This document shows, piece after piece, positions 1 to 8,485 of a stretch of DNA of 64,000 nt (within the stretch, counting starts at the first letter, position 1; each line of letters starts with the position of its first letter). Where the stretch lies: positions 496,001 through 560,000 of the forward strand of contig JAQWMR010000010.1 of NCBI GenBank assembly GCA_029246685.1. The letters are read 5' to 3'. Made by a program: the position numbers and the translations under genes. The notes beneath the pieces are model-generated. The model did no database searches. It saw only the letters and a list, made by a program, of their open reading frames with translations, and was not told where the DNA came from. The DNA comes from Acidimicrobiales bacterium. GTDB taxonomy: Bacteria; Actinomycetota; Acidimicrobiia; Acidimicrobiales; Aldehydirespiratoraceae.

Positions 1-58
1 GCGGGCGATCGTAGGTCGTCCGACCCCTTCTCTCGGTTTGGGCCGTCCCGACCAGCGC

Positions 59-85
59 TTGACTGTCATCGCGCGCGACTATGGT
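59..85 (+). promoter_or_regulatory. Putative sigma-70 promoter for the first small ORF
   Basis: A TTGACT hexamer at 59-64 is followed 15 bases later by TATGGT at 80-85. This would place transcription start near base 92 and leave a leader of about 36 bases before the ATG at 128, with GGAGG at 112-118 as ribosome binding site. The spacing is short for a canonical promoter, so this is a sequence-only suggestion. Confidence 0.35.
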
Positions 86-127
86 GACCAGGAACACCAG
101 TCGTACGTGACCCGGAGGTCGCACAGA

Positions 128-313
128 ATGACCGAAGCCATCGATGGCGCCCAGCTCGACGAAGCTCTCGCGGTGGTTGACCGCGGCCTCAGCGAGATGA
201 TGCGACGCGACCTGGTGGCCACGAGCGAGGTTGCAGATCTACTCCTCGATCTTCGGTCGATTCTGACGTTCGTCCCGGCCGACCCGTCGGCCGAGCCCGC
301 CGGCGTCAACTAG
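128..313 (+). CDS. Small hypothetical acidic protein (61 aa)
   Basis: I do not recognise this family. The reading frame is open further upstream (to base 38), but the ATG at 128 has a clear GGAGG Shine-Dalgarno about 8 bases before it, so I take it as the start. The product is soluble and rich in Asp, Glu, Leu and Ala, with no signal peptide or membrane segment; residues 5-50 are likely two amphipathic helices (for example VVDRGLSEMMRRD and VADLLLDLRSIL). It is convergent with the PAP2 gene and ends 16 bases from it. The helical, leucine-rich pattern could support dimerisation, but no function can be assigned. Confidence 0.6.
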   Translation: MTEAIDGAQLDEALAVVDRGLSEMMRRDLVATSEVADLLLDLRSILTFVPADPSAEPAGVN

Positions 314-329
314 CTGCTGGCGTACACCG

Positions 330-866
330 CTAGGCGAGCACTCGCCGGGCGATCACGCCCAGCGCCACGCCGAGAACCGCGCCTCCGGCCACGTCTGACG
401 CGTGATGGATCCGCACATGGATCCGACTTGTCGCGACCACCGCGGCGACGGCGTACCACGCCGCCCCGCCGGTGTGGCGAGACAACAGTGCAGCGGCGAC
501 CATCGCGGCCGAGGCATGGCCACTCGGGAAGCTGCTGGTGCGGGGCTGGCGGAGCTTGTACGGCCGAGGGACGTCCTGCACCGGCCGACTCCGCTTGAAC
601 ATGGACTTCACGGGGCCGTTCACGAGCGCTGACTCGATGCCGACTGCGGCGCTGATACCGACTGCGAGCTTCGGGTCGTCCTCGATGATCGCCTGCACGA
701 TCCCCGCCATGTGCCAGATCACGGCGAAGTTCCCCAGTTCGGATGCCGTGTAGTACATCCGGTCGACCGGCGTGATACCGCGGAGGCGCTCCCACCAGTC
801 ATCGACGCGATCATCGATGTCGTTCACGCGGCCGGGAAATTCATCCTTGGCGCGTGCGAAATTCAC
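330..866 (-). CDS. PAP2-family membrane phosphatase
   Basis: This is a phosphatidic-acid-phosphatase type 2 (acid phosphatase/vanadium haloperoxidase fold) protein of 178 aa. All three phosphatase signature blocks are visible in order: K-x6-RP as KSMFKRSRP near residue 88, PSGH followed by ASA near residue 115, and SR-x5-H-x3-D as SRIHVRIHHASD near residue 146. The His residues of the last two blocks are the catalytic pair in this family. Hydrophobic stretches between them fit a small polytopic membrane enzyme acting on lipid phosphates or prenyl diphosphates; the exact substrate cannot be read. The GTG start at 866 lies 6 bases after TAAGAT, suggesting a leaderless transcript. Similar small PAP2 proteins serve as undecaprenyl-diphosphate phosphatases or phosphatidylglycerophosphatases. 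Confidence 0.88.
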   Translation of the reverse strand: MNFARAKDEFPGRVNDIDDRVDDWWERLRGITPVDRMYYTASELGNFAVIWHMAGIVQAIIEDDPKLAVGISAAVGIESALVNGPVKSMFKRSRPVQDVPRPYKLRQPRTSSFPSGHASAAMVAAALLSRHTGGAAWYAVAAVVATSRIHVRIHHASDVAGGAVLGVALGVIARRVLA

Positions 867-927
867 CGGTTCATCTTAGTCCGATCGGTCGCGACGCGGA
901 CCTTCGCCGAACAGGACGAAGGGCCCG

Positions 928-1824
928 ATGACATCGCTAACGGACCTTGGTACCGTCGCGTACTCGATGTCACTCACACGAGAAATGCCGTCGACGAAGC
1001 CGTGCCCTCTCTGTGGGTCGGGGACCCGCGAGGACGTCGCGCACCCCGAAGCGCCTCTGCGCCGTTGCGGTTCTTGCGACCACTGTTTCGCTGATCTCGA
1101 GCTGCTGGATCAGCGCGAGACCTATGACGAGTCGTACGGGGACGACGACCATCAGAACTGGTTCGAGAACCCGAACCTCGAGCTGTTCTGGCGCATCAGC
1201 TCGGTCATCGGTGACGACGCCAGGTCGGTGATCGACCTCGGTTGTGGTCGCGCACAGTTCCTCAGCTGCCTTCACTCGCACACGAAGGTCGACGGTGACC
1301 GACGGCTCGTCGGAGTCGAACAGACGACGTTCGTCCCGCCGGACGGTGTCGAGATCGTTCACTCGCCGTTCGATGAATGGTCCACGACAGAGCGGTTCGA
1401 TGCTGTCGTGAGCCTCGCCGTCATCGAGCACGTCGACGACCCCGTCGACTTCCTGCGGCGTGCCTCGGAGCTGGCCGAGCCAGGCGGCCGCGTCGTCATC
1501 ATGACGCTCAACGACCGGAGTCTCCTCTACCTCGCCTCACGCGTGCTCAGGCGGTTCGGCATCACCGGGCCGTTCGATCAGCTTTACTCCCGCCACCACC
1601 TGCATCACTTCAACAAGTCCTCGCTTCTCGCTGCGTTCGCCGCGGTGGATCTCGAGGTCGAGACGCGATGGGATCACAACATCCCGGCCGCTGCCGTGGA
1701 CTTCCCGTCGCAGGGCGCGATCGCCGACGGAGTTCGCCTACTCGGCGTTCGGTCCCTGTTCCTGCTCGGTCGGTTGACCCGCCGGTGCTACCTGCAGACC
1801 GTGGTCGCGCGGGTCGCCGCCTGA
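928..1824 (+). CDS. Class I SAM-dependent methyltransferase with N-terminal Cys pairs
   Basis: The 298-aa product has an N-terminal CPLCG...CGSCDHC cluster (about residues 26-53), typical of the zinc-binding head of some sugar, lipid or hopanoid-type methyltransferases. A Rossmann methyltransferase core follows: motif I VIDLGCGRAQ near residue 103 binds SAM, with an acidic post-motif I (GVEQ) and motif IV region VVSLAVIEHVDDP. A later RRFG...YSRHHLHHF segment is the usual substrate-side region of Methyltransf_23-type proteins. The start at 928 is chosen because ACGAAGGG lies just upstream; an in-frame ATG at 967 is an alternative. It is convergent with the oxidoreductase gene and ends 17 bases before it. 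The substrate is unknown. Confidence 0.8.
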   Translation: MTSLTDLGTVAYSMSLTREMPSTKPCPLCGSGTREDVAHPEAPLRRCGSCDHCFADLELLDQRETYDESYGDDDHQNWFENPNLELFWRISSVIGDDARSVIDLGCGRAQFLSCLHSHTKVDGDRRLVGVEQTTFVPPDGVEIVHSPFDEWSTTERFDAVVSLAVIEHVDDPVDFLRRASELAEPGGRVVIMTLNDRSLLYLASRVLRRFGITGPFDQLYSRHHLHHFNKSSLLAAFAAVDLEVETRWDHNIPAAAVDFPSQGAIADGVRLLGVRSLFLLGRLTRRCYLQTVVARVAA

Positions 1825-1841
1825 AGCTCCGGCGTCGCCGG

Positions 1842-3056
1842 TCAAGGGGTGGGGTAGGCCCCGGGACCGGTGAACATTCCGCGACGCCACCGACGTGGGG
1901 TTGCGATCATCGCCCGCGGATAGTCCTCGAACATCCACCGCGCGAAGTTGCGGCGTGTCCAGCCCGTCGCGCCGGTGAGCTTCAACGCGCCACGGGCGAT
2001 GAGTGGACGGGCGAGGAGCGGGATCAGGACGCGTGCCATCCGATCGTCGGCAACGAGCTCACGGCGGACGGCCCGTTCGTACGTGGACAGTGCATCGCCG
2101 TCGGCCAGGATGGCTTCCGCCGCGAGCCGGCCGGTCAACAGCGCCTGGCCGATGCCTTCACCGGTCATCGGGTCGGTCACCGCGGCGGCGTCACCGACGA
2201 ACATCGTGCGAGGACCGACGAGCGGAACCCGCCCGACCCGCGCCGGAATCGGCCACGCCTTGTGGGGCTCCTCTGGGCGAGCATCGGGGCCCAGCACGTC
2301 GCGGATGTGGGGACGGCTGAGGAGGTCGGGCCACAGCTGTTTCATGTCGCCGACCGCGTGGGCCCCGCCCCGCTGGATGCCGAACCCGATGTTGGCTCGG
2401 CCGTCGGCAAGCGGAAACGACCACGCATAGCCGGGCAGAAGATCCTTCTCGAACCAGACGATGAGCTCGTTGCTGGCCCGCGGGCTGACGTTCTCGTAGT
2501 ACTGGCGAAACGCGTGCCACTCGCCGCGGTACCCCTCGACCTGGAGCCCGAGCGCCTTGCGGGTCGGTGACCACATGCCGTCCGCCGCGATGAGGTGCGT
2601 GGCCCGGACGGAGTTGCGTCCGTCGATGTCGACCACGACATGGTCTTTCGCGGCGGGGTCTTTCGCGGCGGTGACGTTCGTGACGGCGCAGCCTTGCTCG
2701 ATCGTCGCGCCGGCGTCGGTCGCGCGGGCGACGAGGGCGGCGTCGAGATCGGCGCGACGAGCGACCGCGGCGTGATAGCCGGGCCCCTCGGGCAGCGGAT
2801 AGCGGCGCTCCTTTCCGGACGGGGCGCGGATCGCGACTTCGCTGACGAACCGCCACGACTCGACAGTGTCAGCGGCGAGCTCGAGGTGCTCGAGTTCGCG
2901 CAACGCGAGTGCGGTCAGGCCGTCGCCGCAACATTTGTCCCGAGGGAACACCGCGCGGTCGAGGACGAGCACGTCGCGCCCGGCGCGGGCGAGCTCGATG
3001 GCCGCAGCTGCGCCGGCCGGGCCCGCGCCAACGACGACCGTCTCGACGGAGTCCAT
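1842..3056 (-). CDS. FAD-dependent geranylgeranyl reductase family protein
   Basis: The 404-aa protein begins with a dinucleotide-binding motif VVGAGPAGAAAA (residues 8-19) and the family DKCCGDG motif near residue 42 that contacts FAD and substrate. A second FAD block, FVGDAAAVTDPMTGEGIGQAL, begins near residue 285. This is the layout of geranylgeranyl reductase-like enzymes that saturate isoprenoid chains such as menaquinone side chains or polyprenols, with NAD(P)H or reduced ferredoxin as donor. The start codon directly abuts the stop of the upstream WS/DGAT-like gene (3057), so the two are probably co-transcribed and coupled, pointing to a membrane-lipid or storage-lipid role. The isoprenoid substrate is not determinable here. 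Confidence 0.85.
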   Translation of the reverse strand: MDSVETVVVGAGPAGAAAAIELARAGRDVLVLDRAVFPRDKCCGDGLTALALRELEHLELAADTVESWRFVSEVAIRAPSGKERRYPLPEGPGYHAAVARRADLDAALVARATDAGATIEQGCAVTNVTAAKDPAAKDHVVVDIDGRNSVRATHLIAADGMWSPTRKALGLQVEGYRGEWHAFRQYYENVSPRASNELIVWFEKDLLPGYAWSFPLADGRANIGFGIQRGGAHAVGDMKQLWPDLLSRPHIRDVLGPDARPEEPHKAWPIPARVGRVPLVGPRTMFVGDAAAVTDPMTGEGIGQALLTGRLAAEAILADGDALSTYERAVRRELVADDRMARVLIPLLARPLIARGALKLTGATGWTRRNFARWMFEDYPRAMIATPRRWRRGMFTGPGAYPTP

Positions 3057-4439
3057 TCAGCTGCCCTTCACGAGGGCGGTGAAGGACTGTTGGAGACAGT
3101 GTGCAAGGCCGCCAGGGTCGGCGATTGCGGCCGGATCCGAAGAGATTCCGATGTGTGCCGTCCGGCCGTAGCTCATCAGGGTGACGTTCACCGCGGCGCC
3201 GCTCAGTGGCCCGAACGGGATGAGCTCGCGAACGGGCTCGCCGCAGAGGTACAAGAGAACGGGGCTACGCGGAACATTCGACGCAGCCACGTCGTGCGCC
3301 GACGCGGCCGCGGAGAACAGGGCGGCGGTGGTCGCATCGGGGAGCGGGAGCAGTCCCGCGGTGAGGACAGGGACGAGTGAGCGCGCGGGATCGTCACGCA
3401 GGCCGGCGCTGTGGCGAAGGACTTCACGGGCGACGTCGTCAGGCTCGCTGTCGGCTCCGACGTCGAGATCGACTCGGGTGGGTGTCCAGTGGTTCCCCAC
3501 GCCGTCGTCTGCGGAGCGGGTGCTAATGGGGATCGAGACGCGCAACGGCCCGGTAGACGGACTGTCCGCATGATGATCGCTCACGCCGAGGGCCACGGCA
3601 GCGACGAACGCCGTGTTGACGGTGCCGCCGACGCGATGGCCGGCGTCGCGCAGATCATCGAGGTCGAGCGAGAAGAACCGCAGGTCGAGGCCGTCGGAAC
3701 GCTCGCTGGAGACGCCTGCGGCAGCCGGTTTCGGTCGGAACATGCAATAGGCGGAACCGAGCGTCTCGCCGAGGCGGCGGGCCTGTCGTGTCAGGTCGTC
3801 GGGTGATCGGGGAGTGGCTACGGCCCCGAGCCGAGCTCGCGTCGCGTGCAGAACGCGACCGAGCTCGTCCTGGAGCGAGCCGACGACAGTGTCGGGCTCG
3901 GACGCGGCGGTGGGTGCCGGCGGGAGATCGGCCCGGGCGCCGTCCGAGACCTCGTCGAGGTCGAACAGCTCGAGCATCATCTCTACGCCACCGACACCGT
4001 CGCTGACGGCATGGTGCGCCTTCAGAAGCAAGGCCGACCCGCCGTCGTTCAGCCCGGTGATGACCGTGAACTCCCAGAGCGGTCGCGCCCGATCGAACGG
4101 CTGCACGATCAGATCTCGAACGACTCGACCCAGACCGGGATCGGATCCGTCGCTCAGCTGCATCCAGCGCAGATGGTGAGCCAGGCGGAACTCGGGGTGG
4201 ACTGACCATCGGGGCGCGCCGATCCCGCTCGGGTCGTGGACTACGCGTTGGTGTAGGCGATGGATCAGTCGGCTCACGCGTTCGATCCGGGGGCGAAGCT
4301 GCCCTGGATCCACGTGGCCGTCGAATCGGGCCAGCGCCGCGATGGTTGTGCGGTTTCGAGGCTCGTGCTCGACCGCCCAGACGAGCGAGTCGATGTCGCT
4401 CATGCGTTCGTCGGGGCGGGCATTGGACACGCCGGCCAT
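3057..4439 (-). CDS. Wax ester synthase / diacylglycerol acyltransferase family (WS/DGAT)
   Basis: This 460-aa protein has the WS/DGAT catalytic motif HHxxxDG as KAHHAVSDG (about residues 141-149), where the second His is the general base for acyl transfer from acyl-CoA to an alcohol or diacylglycerol. The C-terminal half fits the DUF1298 partner domain (for example SNVPRSP and ALMSYGR-type motifs). The length is normal for the family. Such enzymes make wax esters or triacylglycerol in actinobacteria. The ATG at 4439 overlaps a TAGGAT hexamer (4438-4443), and the in-frame GTG at 4430 lies 7 bases beyond it. By the leaderless pattern seen in this window, 4430 may be the true start; an ATG at 4403 would also give a normal N-terminus. 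Confidence 0.88.
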   Translation of the reverse strand: MAGVSNARPDERMSDIDSLVWAVEHEPRNRTTIAALARFDGHVDPGQLRPRIERVSRLIHRLHQRVVHDPSGIGAPRWSVHPEFRLAHHLRWMQLSDGSDPGLGRVVRDLIVQPFDRARPLWEFTVITGLNDGGSALLLKAHHAVSDGVGGVEMMLELFDLDEVSDGARADLPPAPTAASEPDTVVGSLQDELGRVLHATRARLGAVATPRSPDDLTRQARRLGETLGSAYCMFRPKPAAAGVSSERSDGLDLRFFSLDLDDLRDAGHRVGGTVNTAFVAAVALGVSDHHADSPSTGPLRVSIPISTRSADDGVGNHWTPTRVDLDVGADSEPDDVAREVLRHSAGLRDDPARSLVPVLTAGLLPLPDATTAALFSAAASAHDVAASNVPRSPVLLYLCGEPVRELIPFGPLSGAAVNVTLMSYGRTAHIGISSDPAAIADPGGLAHCLQQSFTALVKGS

Positions 4440-4451
4440 CCTAGGGACGGG

Positions 4452-6128
4452 TCAGGGAACTGACGTCGGGACCGTGGTCGACGTGGTCGTCGTCGTGGTG
4501 GTGGTCGGGCGAGTGGACGCACCGTTGCAGGAGATGCCCTCCGGTCGGTAGCGGGCGGTGACCGTGTCGGTCTCCGTGCGGCCGTCCTCGATCCAGGTCC
4601 TTGTCCGTTCGGTGGTCACTCGGGTACATGACGTGCCCTCGCGGCGAGACGACTGGTCCGTCTGCTCGCCGGTCACGTAGGGCGTGCCGTAGAAGCGCAC
4701 CGTGATCGAGTCGGCATTCGTCGTCGGCCACAGAACGACGGCGTGCGGCGTGGTGTTGTGGATCTGGAGATCCGGCGCCGGGAACGAGACCGTGGCCTCT
4801 CGGCCGTAGGGATAGCGGTCCAGATAGATCGAATGGCTCTGGTACTCGCCGAAGTCGAGACCTGCGAAGAAGGCGGCGTTGAAGACGGTGGTGGCGTACT
4901 GGGAGATCCCTCCGCCGACCGAGCTGGTGAACACGCCGTTGCTGATGACGCCGGCGGATACGAAGCCGTCGGCCCTCGTTCGCCGACCCACGAAGTCGTT
5001 CACCGAGAAGGTCTCTCCGGGCTCGATGATCACACCCCGGGTGATCTCGGAGATCCGTACGATGTTGATGTTTCGCGTCTGATTGGGCTTGTAGAAGGTG
5101 GTGAACTCGCCGACGACCTCGCTGACGCCCAGTGCATGGTGCCACTGGATGCCTCGAGCGTCGTCCGGCTCGATGGGGAAGACGACGACGGCCTGTTCGG
5201 GTCCGACGAGAAGATGCTCGTAGAGCCGCTGCGCGGTGTCGTCTGCGCAGCACTCCGCGCCCTCGATCCCGCCGAGGATGTAGGGCAGGCCATCGAAGCC
5301 GATTACGAACTGCACGCCCTCGATCCCGTCGACGGGCCCGAACGGCAGGGTGTCGGCCAGGGTCTGCTGGACCCGGAGCGGATCGAACCCGAAATCGCCC
5401 GGGGTGGTCGCGCCGGCGACATCCAGCCACTCCCGCAGTGTTGCCGAGTCGATGACGCTTTCGTCGAGGCGACCTCCGCTCCGAACGACGAGCTCGGTGT
5501 CGGTCAGCACATTGGCGGCTGCTGCGAGGCTCGAGTCGCCGATGAGCTCTTCGTTGCCTACCACCGGGACGTCGATCTCGCGACCTGTCGTCGTCGCGTG
5601 GGCGAGGAGCTCTGCGACCAGCGCGTCGATGTCGGCGAGTGGTACGAGCTGTGTGTCGACCGGATCGAACGCGCCGTCGACCAGTTCGATCGTGGACGTC
5701 TCGAACATGATGCCGAGATCGTCGTCCTCGAATTGAGACGCGAGGATCTCGCGATCCACGGACCAGACGGGTTCGACCTCGCGGTCTCGCATCACCGCCG
5801 CCGTCCAGCGCAAGAAGCGGACGGGCCCGCCGCCTCGCGTGTCTTCGGCGGCATCGAGCGTGGCATCGATGTCGAGCGTCAGCCCCCAGGCCGCGAGCGA
5901 CTGGGTGCGGCTGCTGCCCGCAAACGTGAGCGTCACCTCGCCGTGGGACGTCAATCCGGCCAGCCGTTCGGCCGCCGTCGCTCGGTCGGTGTTGCCGATC
6001 GGGATGTCCGCGACGACCACCGCTCGAGGAATGTCCGTCGCCGAGATCACGTCGTCGTAGAAGAACCGTCCGACGATCGCCATAGCGACCACGGCGACGA
6101 TCGCCAGCGTCACACGCATGGCGGGCAA
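4452..6128 (-). CDS. VanW family cell-wall protein with peptidoglycan-binding-like domains
   Basis: The 558-aa product has one N-terminal membrane segment (about residues 5-22) and a large extracytoplasmic region. Residues 45-310 look like two YoaR/PG_binding_4-type domains. They are followed at about 340-470 by a VanW domain with the hallmark NDFVGRRTRADGFVSA and GGGISQYATTVFNAAF stretches. A beta-rich module with paired Cys follows, then a Thr-rich tail ending TTTTTTTSTTVP. VanW proteins are linked by genomics to peptidoglycan and vancomycin-type loci, but their chemistry is unknown. The start lies 8 bases after TAGCCT. This gene is encoded in the same direction as nucS, 18 bases downstream of it. 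Confidence 0.85.
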   Translation of the reverse strand: MPAMRVTLAIVAVVAMAIVGRFFYDDVISATDIPRAVVVADIPIGNTDRATAAERLAGLTSHGEVTLTFAGSSRTQSLAAWGLTLDIDATLDAAEDTRGGGPVRFLRWTAAVMRDREVEPVWSVDREILASQFEDDDLGIMFETSTIELVDGAFDPVDTQLVPLADIDALVAELLAHATTTGREIDVPVVGNEELIGDSSLAAAANVLTDTELVVRSGGRLDESVIDSATLREWLDVAGATTPGDFGFDPLRVQQTLADTLPFGPVDGIEGVQFVIGFDGLPYILGGIEGAECCADDTAQRLYEHLLVGPEQAVVVFPIEPDDARGIQWHHALGVSEVVGEFTTFYKPNQTRNINIVRISEITRGVIIEPGETFSVNDFVGRRTRADGFVSAGVISNGVFTSSVGGGISQYATTVFNAAFFAGLDFGEYQSHSIYLDRYPYGREATVSFPAPDLQIHNTTPHAVVLWPTTNADSITVRFYGTPYVTGEQTDQSSRREGTSCTRVTTERTRTWIEDGRTETDTVTARYRPEGISCNGASTRPTTTTTTTTSTTVPTSVP

Positions 6129-6146
6129 GGCTAGTGCGACGCCGGG

Positions 6147-6812
6147 CTAGAAAAGCTTCAGGTTGGGCGACTCGATGCCGCGCAGCTCGTCGTAGTCGAC
6201 CTCGACCCAATCGATCTCGCGATCGCTGGCGAGCACTTTGGCCTGCGGCTTGATCTCCTGGGCGACGAAGACGCCCCGTACCGGCCGCAGCATCGGATCC
6301 CGGTTGAGAAAGTCCAGGTACCGGGTCAGCTGCTCGACGCCGTCGATCTCGCCTCGCCTCTTCACCTCGATGGCGACGGCGATGCCATCGTCGTCACGGC
6401 ACATGAGATCGACCGGTCCGATGTCCGTCGGGTACTCGCGGCGCACGAGGCGAAGACCGGGCTGAATCGTGGTGGGGTCGTCGGCGAGGAGCTTCTGGAG
6501 GTGTGCCTCGACGCCGTCCTTCTGTAGACCGGGGTCGTTTCCCATCTCGTGGTTGGAGTCGCTGATGACGTCGTGGAACGTGATCGTGAGGACTTCGCCC
6601 TTGGGGCTTGTCACTGTCCACACGCCGGCATCGCGATCCTCCACGAGCCGGTTCGGTGCGTTCATCCAGTTGAGAGGCTTGTAGGCGCCTCCGTCCGCGT
6701 GGACGGCCACGCAGCCATCCGCCTTCACCATGACGAGACGGGTCGCGGCGGGGAGGTGGGCTTGGAGGCGGCCGTCGTAGTCGACGGTGCACTCGGCGAC
6801 GACGAGGCGCAT
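6147..6812 (-). CDS. nucS: Mismatch-specific endonuclease NucS/EndoMS
   Basis: The 221-aa sequence is a close match in motif order to actinobacterial NucS. The N-terminal DNA-binding and dimerisation domain includes [27 protein letters not shown] and AYKPLNWM. The C-terminal RecB-like nuclease domain carries the D-x(n)-E-x-K core in GPVDLM and AIEVKRRG, followed by LTRYL. NucS cuts both strands near G:T, G:G and T:T mismatches and replaces MutS/MutL in most actinobacteria. The C-terminus ends in LKLF, the short tail that docks on the beta sliding clamp in this family. A good SD (GAAAGGA) precedes the ATG, and two 13-bp direct repeats lie just upstream. It is probably the first gene of a short transcript with the VanW gene. 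Confidence 0.95.
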   Translation of the reverse strand: MRLVVAECTVDYDGRLQAHLPAATRLVMVKADGCVAVHADGGAYKPLNWMNAPNRLVEDRDAGVWTVTSPKGEVLTITFHDVISDSNHEMGNDPGLQKDGVEAHLQKLLADDPTTIQPGLRLVRREYPTDIGPVDLMCRDDDGIAVAIEVKRRGEIDGVEQLTRYLDFLNRDPMLRPVRGVFVAQEIKPQAKVLASDREIDWVEVDYDELRGIESPNLKLF

Positions 6813-6818
6813 GCATTC

Positions 6819-6864
6819 CTTTCGAGTGACGCGGCCTTTCAGCGACTGACTCTTTCGAGTGACG
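6819..6864. repeat. Two 13-bp direct repeats upstream of nucS
   Basis: The sequence CTTTCGAGTGACG occurs at 6819-6831 and again at 6852-6864, exactly 33 bases apart, or about three turns of B-DNA. Both copies lie in the 69-base gap between the UbiB-like gene end and the nucS start. The nucS-proximal copy overlaps the probable nucS Shine-Dalgarno when read on the minus strand. Such phased repeats often bind one regulator on one face of the helix, but no regulator can be named. Confidence 0.6.
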
Positions 6865-6881
6865 TGAAGGTAGCCAGCCGG

Positions 6882-8438
6882 TCAGGCCCGCGCGCGGAGC
6901 CGGTTGCGGATGAGCTCGCGACGGGCTTGGAGGTCGCGGTAGGTCATCGTCTCGACCGTGTCGTCCACGCCGAACGCGGCCCGGACGCCGTCGGGGTCGA
7001 ACTCGTAGATCTCGGGATCCATGCCGACCTGCTGGGCAAGGCTCTCACCGTGGGTCGAGGCGAAGTAGGCGGCGATGTGAGCGATCTCGCTGAAGAGATC
7101 GAGATCGGGCGCGAGCCGGGCGATGGCGCCGTCCAGGAAGACCATGTTCTTCACGAAGAGCATGAGCTCCTTGGGCATCCGTGCGCCGTAGCCGAGGAGG
7201 GCCTTGATGATCCGTTGGAGTTCGCCGACCAGCTCGTCCGCCGTCATCGTGGTCGGGTCCACCGGTTCGCCGAGGATGCCGAGCTCGGCGGCCACCGCAT
7301 CGAGGTCGGTGTCGTCCGGAAGCGCGCCGAGGTCGCGTAGCGCCGCGAGCTGACCCATCGGGTCGTTCATCATTCCGGCGATCAGCATTCGCACGAACGC
7401 GAGCCGGCGCGCCTCGCTCATGCGCCCGGTGATCCCGAAGTCCAGCAGGGCCGTACGCCCATCGGGGAGGACGTAGAGGTTGCCGCCATGTAGGTCGCCA
7501 TGGAAGACGCCGTGGATCAGCGCGCCCTCCATGAAGCCGATCATTCCGGCCCGGACCACAGCGTGGGTGTCGACGCCGTGCTCTTCGTAGGACTCCAGGT
7601 CGTCGAAATTGAATCCGTCGATTCGTTGCATGACGAGGACCCGCCGGGTCACGAGCTCAGGGTGCGGACGCGGCACCACGAACTGATCCTGACCGAGCTC
7701 CACGAACACCCGGGCGACGTCGATCATGTTGTCGGCCTCGACCCGGAAGTCGAGTTCTTCGCTGATCGTGTGGGCGAAGACCTCCACGAGTGCCGGTGGA
7801 TTGGCGAGCGCGGTGATCGGAATGCGACCGACGAGGTAGGGCGCGAGCCAGGCCATCACCTTCAGGTCCTGATGAACGAGTTCGTCGACCGATGGGCGCT
7901 GCACCTTCACGACGACGTCGGTGCCGTCTCGCAGTGTGGCGCCGTGGACCTGGGCGATCGAGGCCGCGGCAATCGGGACCCGATCGAACGACGAGAACAC
8001 CGCCTCGAGCGGCGCGCCGAGATCCTGCTCGACGACCTCCCGGACGATGTGGAACTCCTCGGCCGGCACCTGGTCTCGGCACTTGATGAACTCGGCGACC
8101 AGCTCGCTCGGGAACACTCCCTCACCGCTCGAAATGATCTGGCCCAGCTTGATGTAGGTGGGCCCGAGCGCCTCTGCGGCCTGGCGGAGCCGACATGAGA
8201 CGTCGGCCTTCGACGCGGATCCGCCCTTCCGGCGGCCTGTGAGACTCCACGCGACCAGGGCCCCGCCGATGTGGCGAATCACGGTGACTGCTCGCCGCCC
8301 CGGTGGGCGCCGAGTCGGCTCGATGAGCGTGGGTAGACGTCGATGTGAGGTCCGCCGCAGGCCGGGGACGCCAACACGCCACGACATGTCGTCAGGATCG
8401 ACCAACCAGGGGGACTCGATCACGCCCTCACTATTCAC
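6882..8438 (-). CDS. UbiB/ABC1-type atypical protein kinase-like protein
   Basis: This ABC1/ADCK/UbiB family protein has the family signature LGPTYIKLGQIISS (KxGQ motif), an Ala-rich nucleotide loop AAASIAQVHGA, the lysine block VVVKVQRP, the catalytic-loop-like HGDLHGGNL and the metal-binding DFG (ALLDFGITGRM). The open frame runs upstream to 9005 antisense to cysQ, but that extension is Arg/Pro-rich shadow sequence. The GTG at 8438 (518 aa) sits 6 bases after CATACT and gives a normal family length; GTG 8423 or ATG 8387 are alternatives. Family members support isoprenoid quinone or lipid homeostasis at the membrane by ATPase activity rather than protein phosphorylation. Actinobacteria make menaquinone, so the ubiquinone-specific name is not applied. 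Confidence 0.85.
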   Translation of the reverse strand: MNSEGVIESPWLVDPDDMSWRVGVPGLRRTSHRRLPTLIEPTRRPPGRRAVTVIRHIGGALVAWSLTGRRKGGSASKADVSCRLRQAAEALGPTYIKLGQIISSGEGVFPSELVAEFIKCRDQVPAEEFHIVREVVEQDLGAPLEAVFSSFDRVPIAAASIAQVHGATLRDGTDVVVKVQRPSVDELVHQDLKVMAWLAPYLVGRIPITALANPPALVEVFAHTISEELDFRVEADNMIDVARVFVELGQDQFVVPRPHPELVTRRVLVMQRIDGFNFDDLESYEEHGVDTHAVVRAGMIGFMEGALIHGVFHGDLHGGNLYVLPDGRTALLDFGITGRMSEARRLAFVRMLIAGMMNDPMGQLAALRDLGALPDDTDLDAVAAELGILGEPVDPTTMTADELVGELQRIIKALLGYGARMPKELMLFVKNMVFLDGAIARLAPDLDLFSEIAHIAAYFASTHGESLAQQVGMDPEIYEFDPDGVRAAFGVDDTVETMTYRDLQARRELIRNRLRARA

Positions 8439-8485
8439 CTTGCCAGTATGGGCGCGCCGCTGGGCGCGAGCCCCGTCAGGGATGG

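Noticed and set aside
4743-6134. 463-aa plus-strand open frame opposite the VanW gene
   Set aside because: It is a high-GC shadow: Arg/Asp/Val-rich without domains, while the opposite strand has clear VanW motifs and a membrane anchor.
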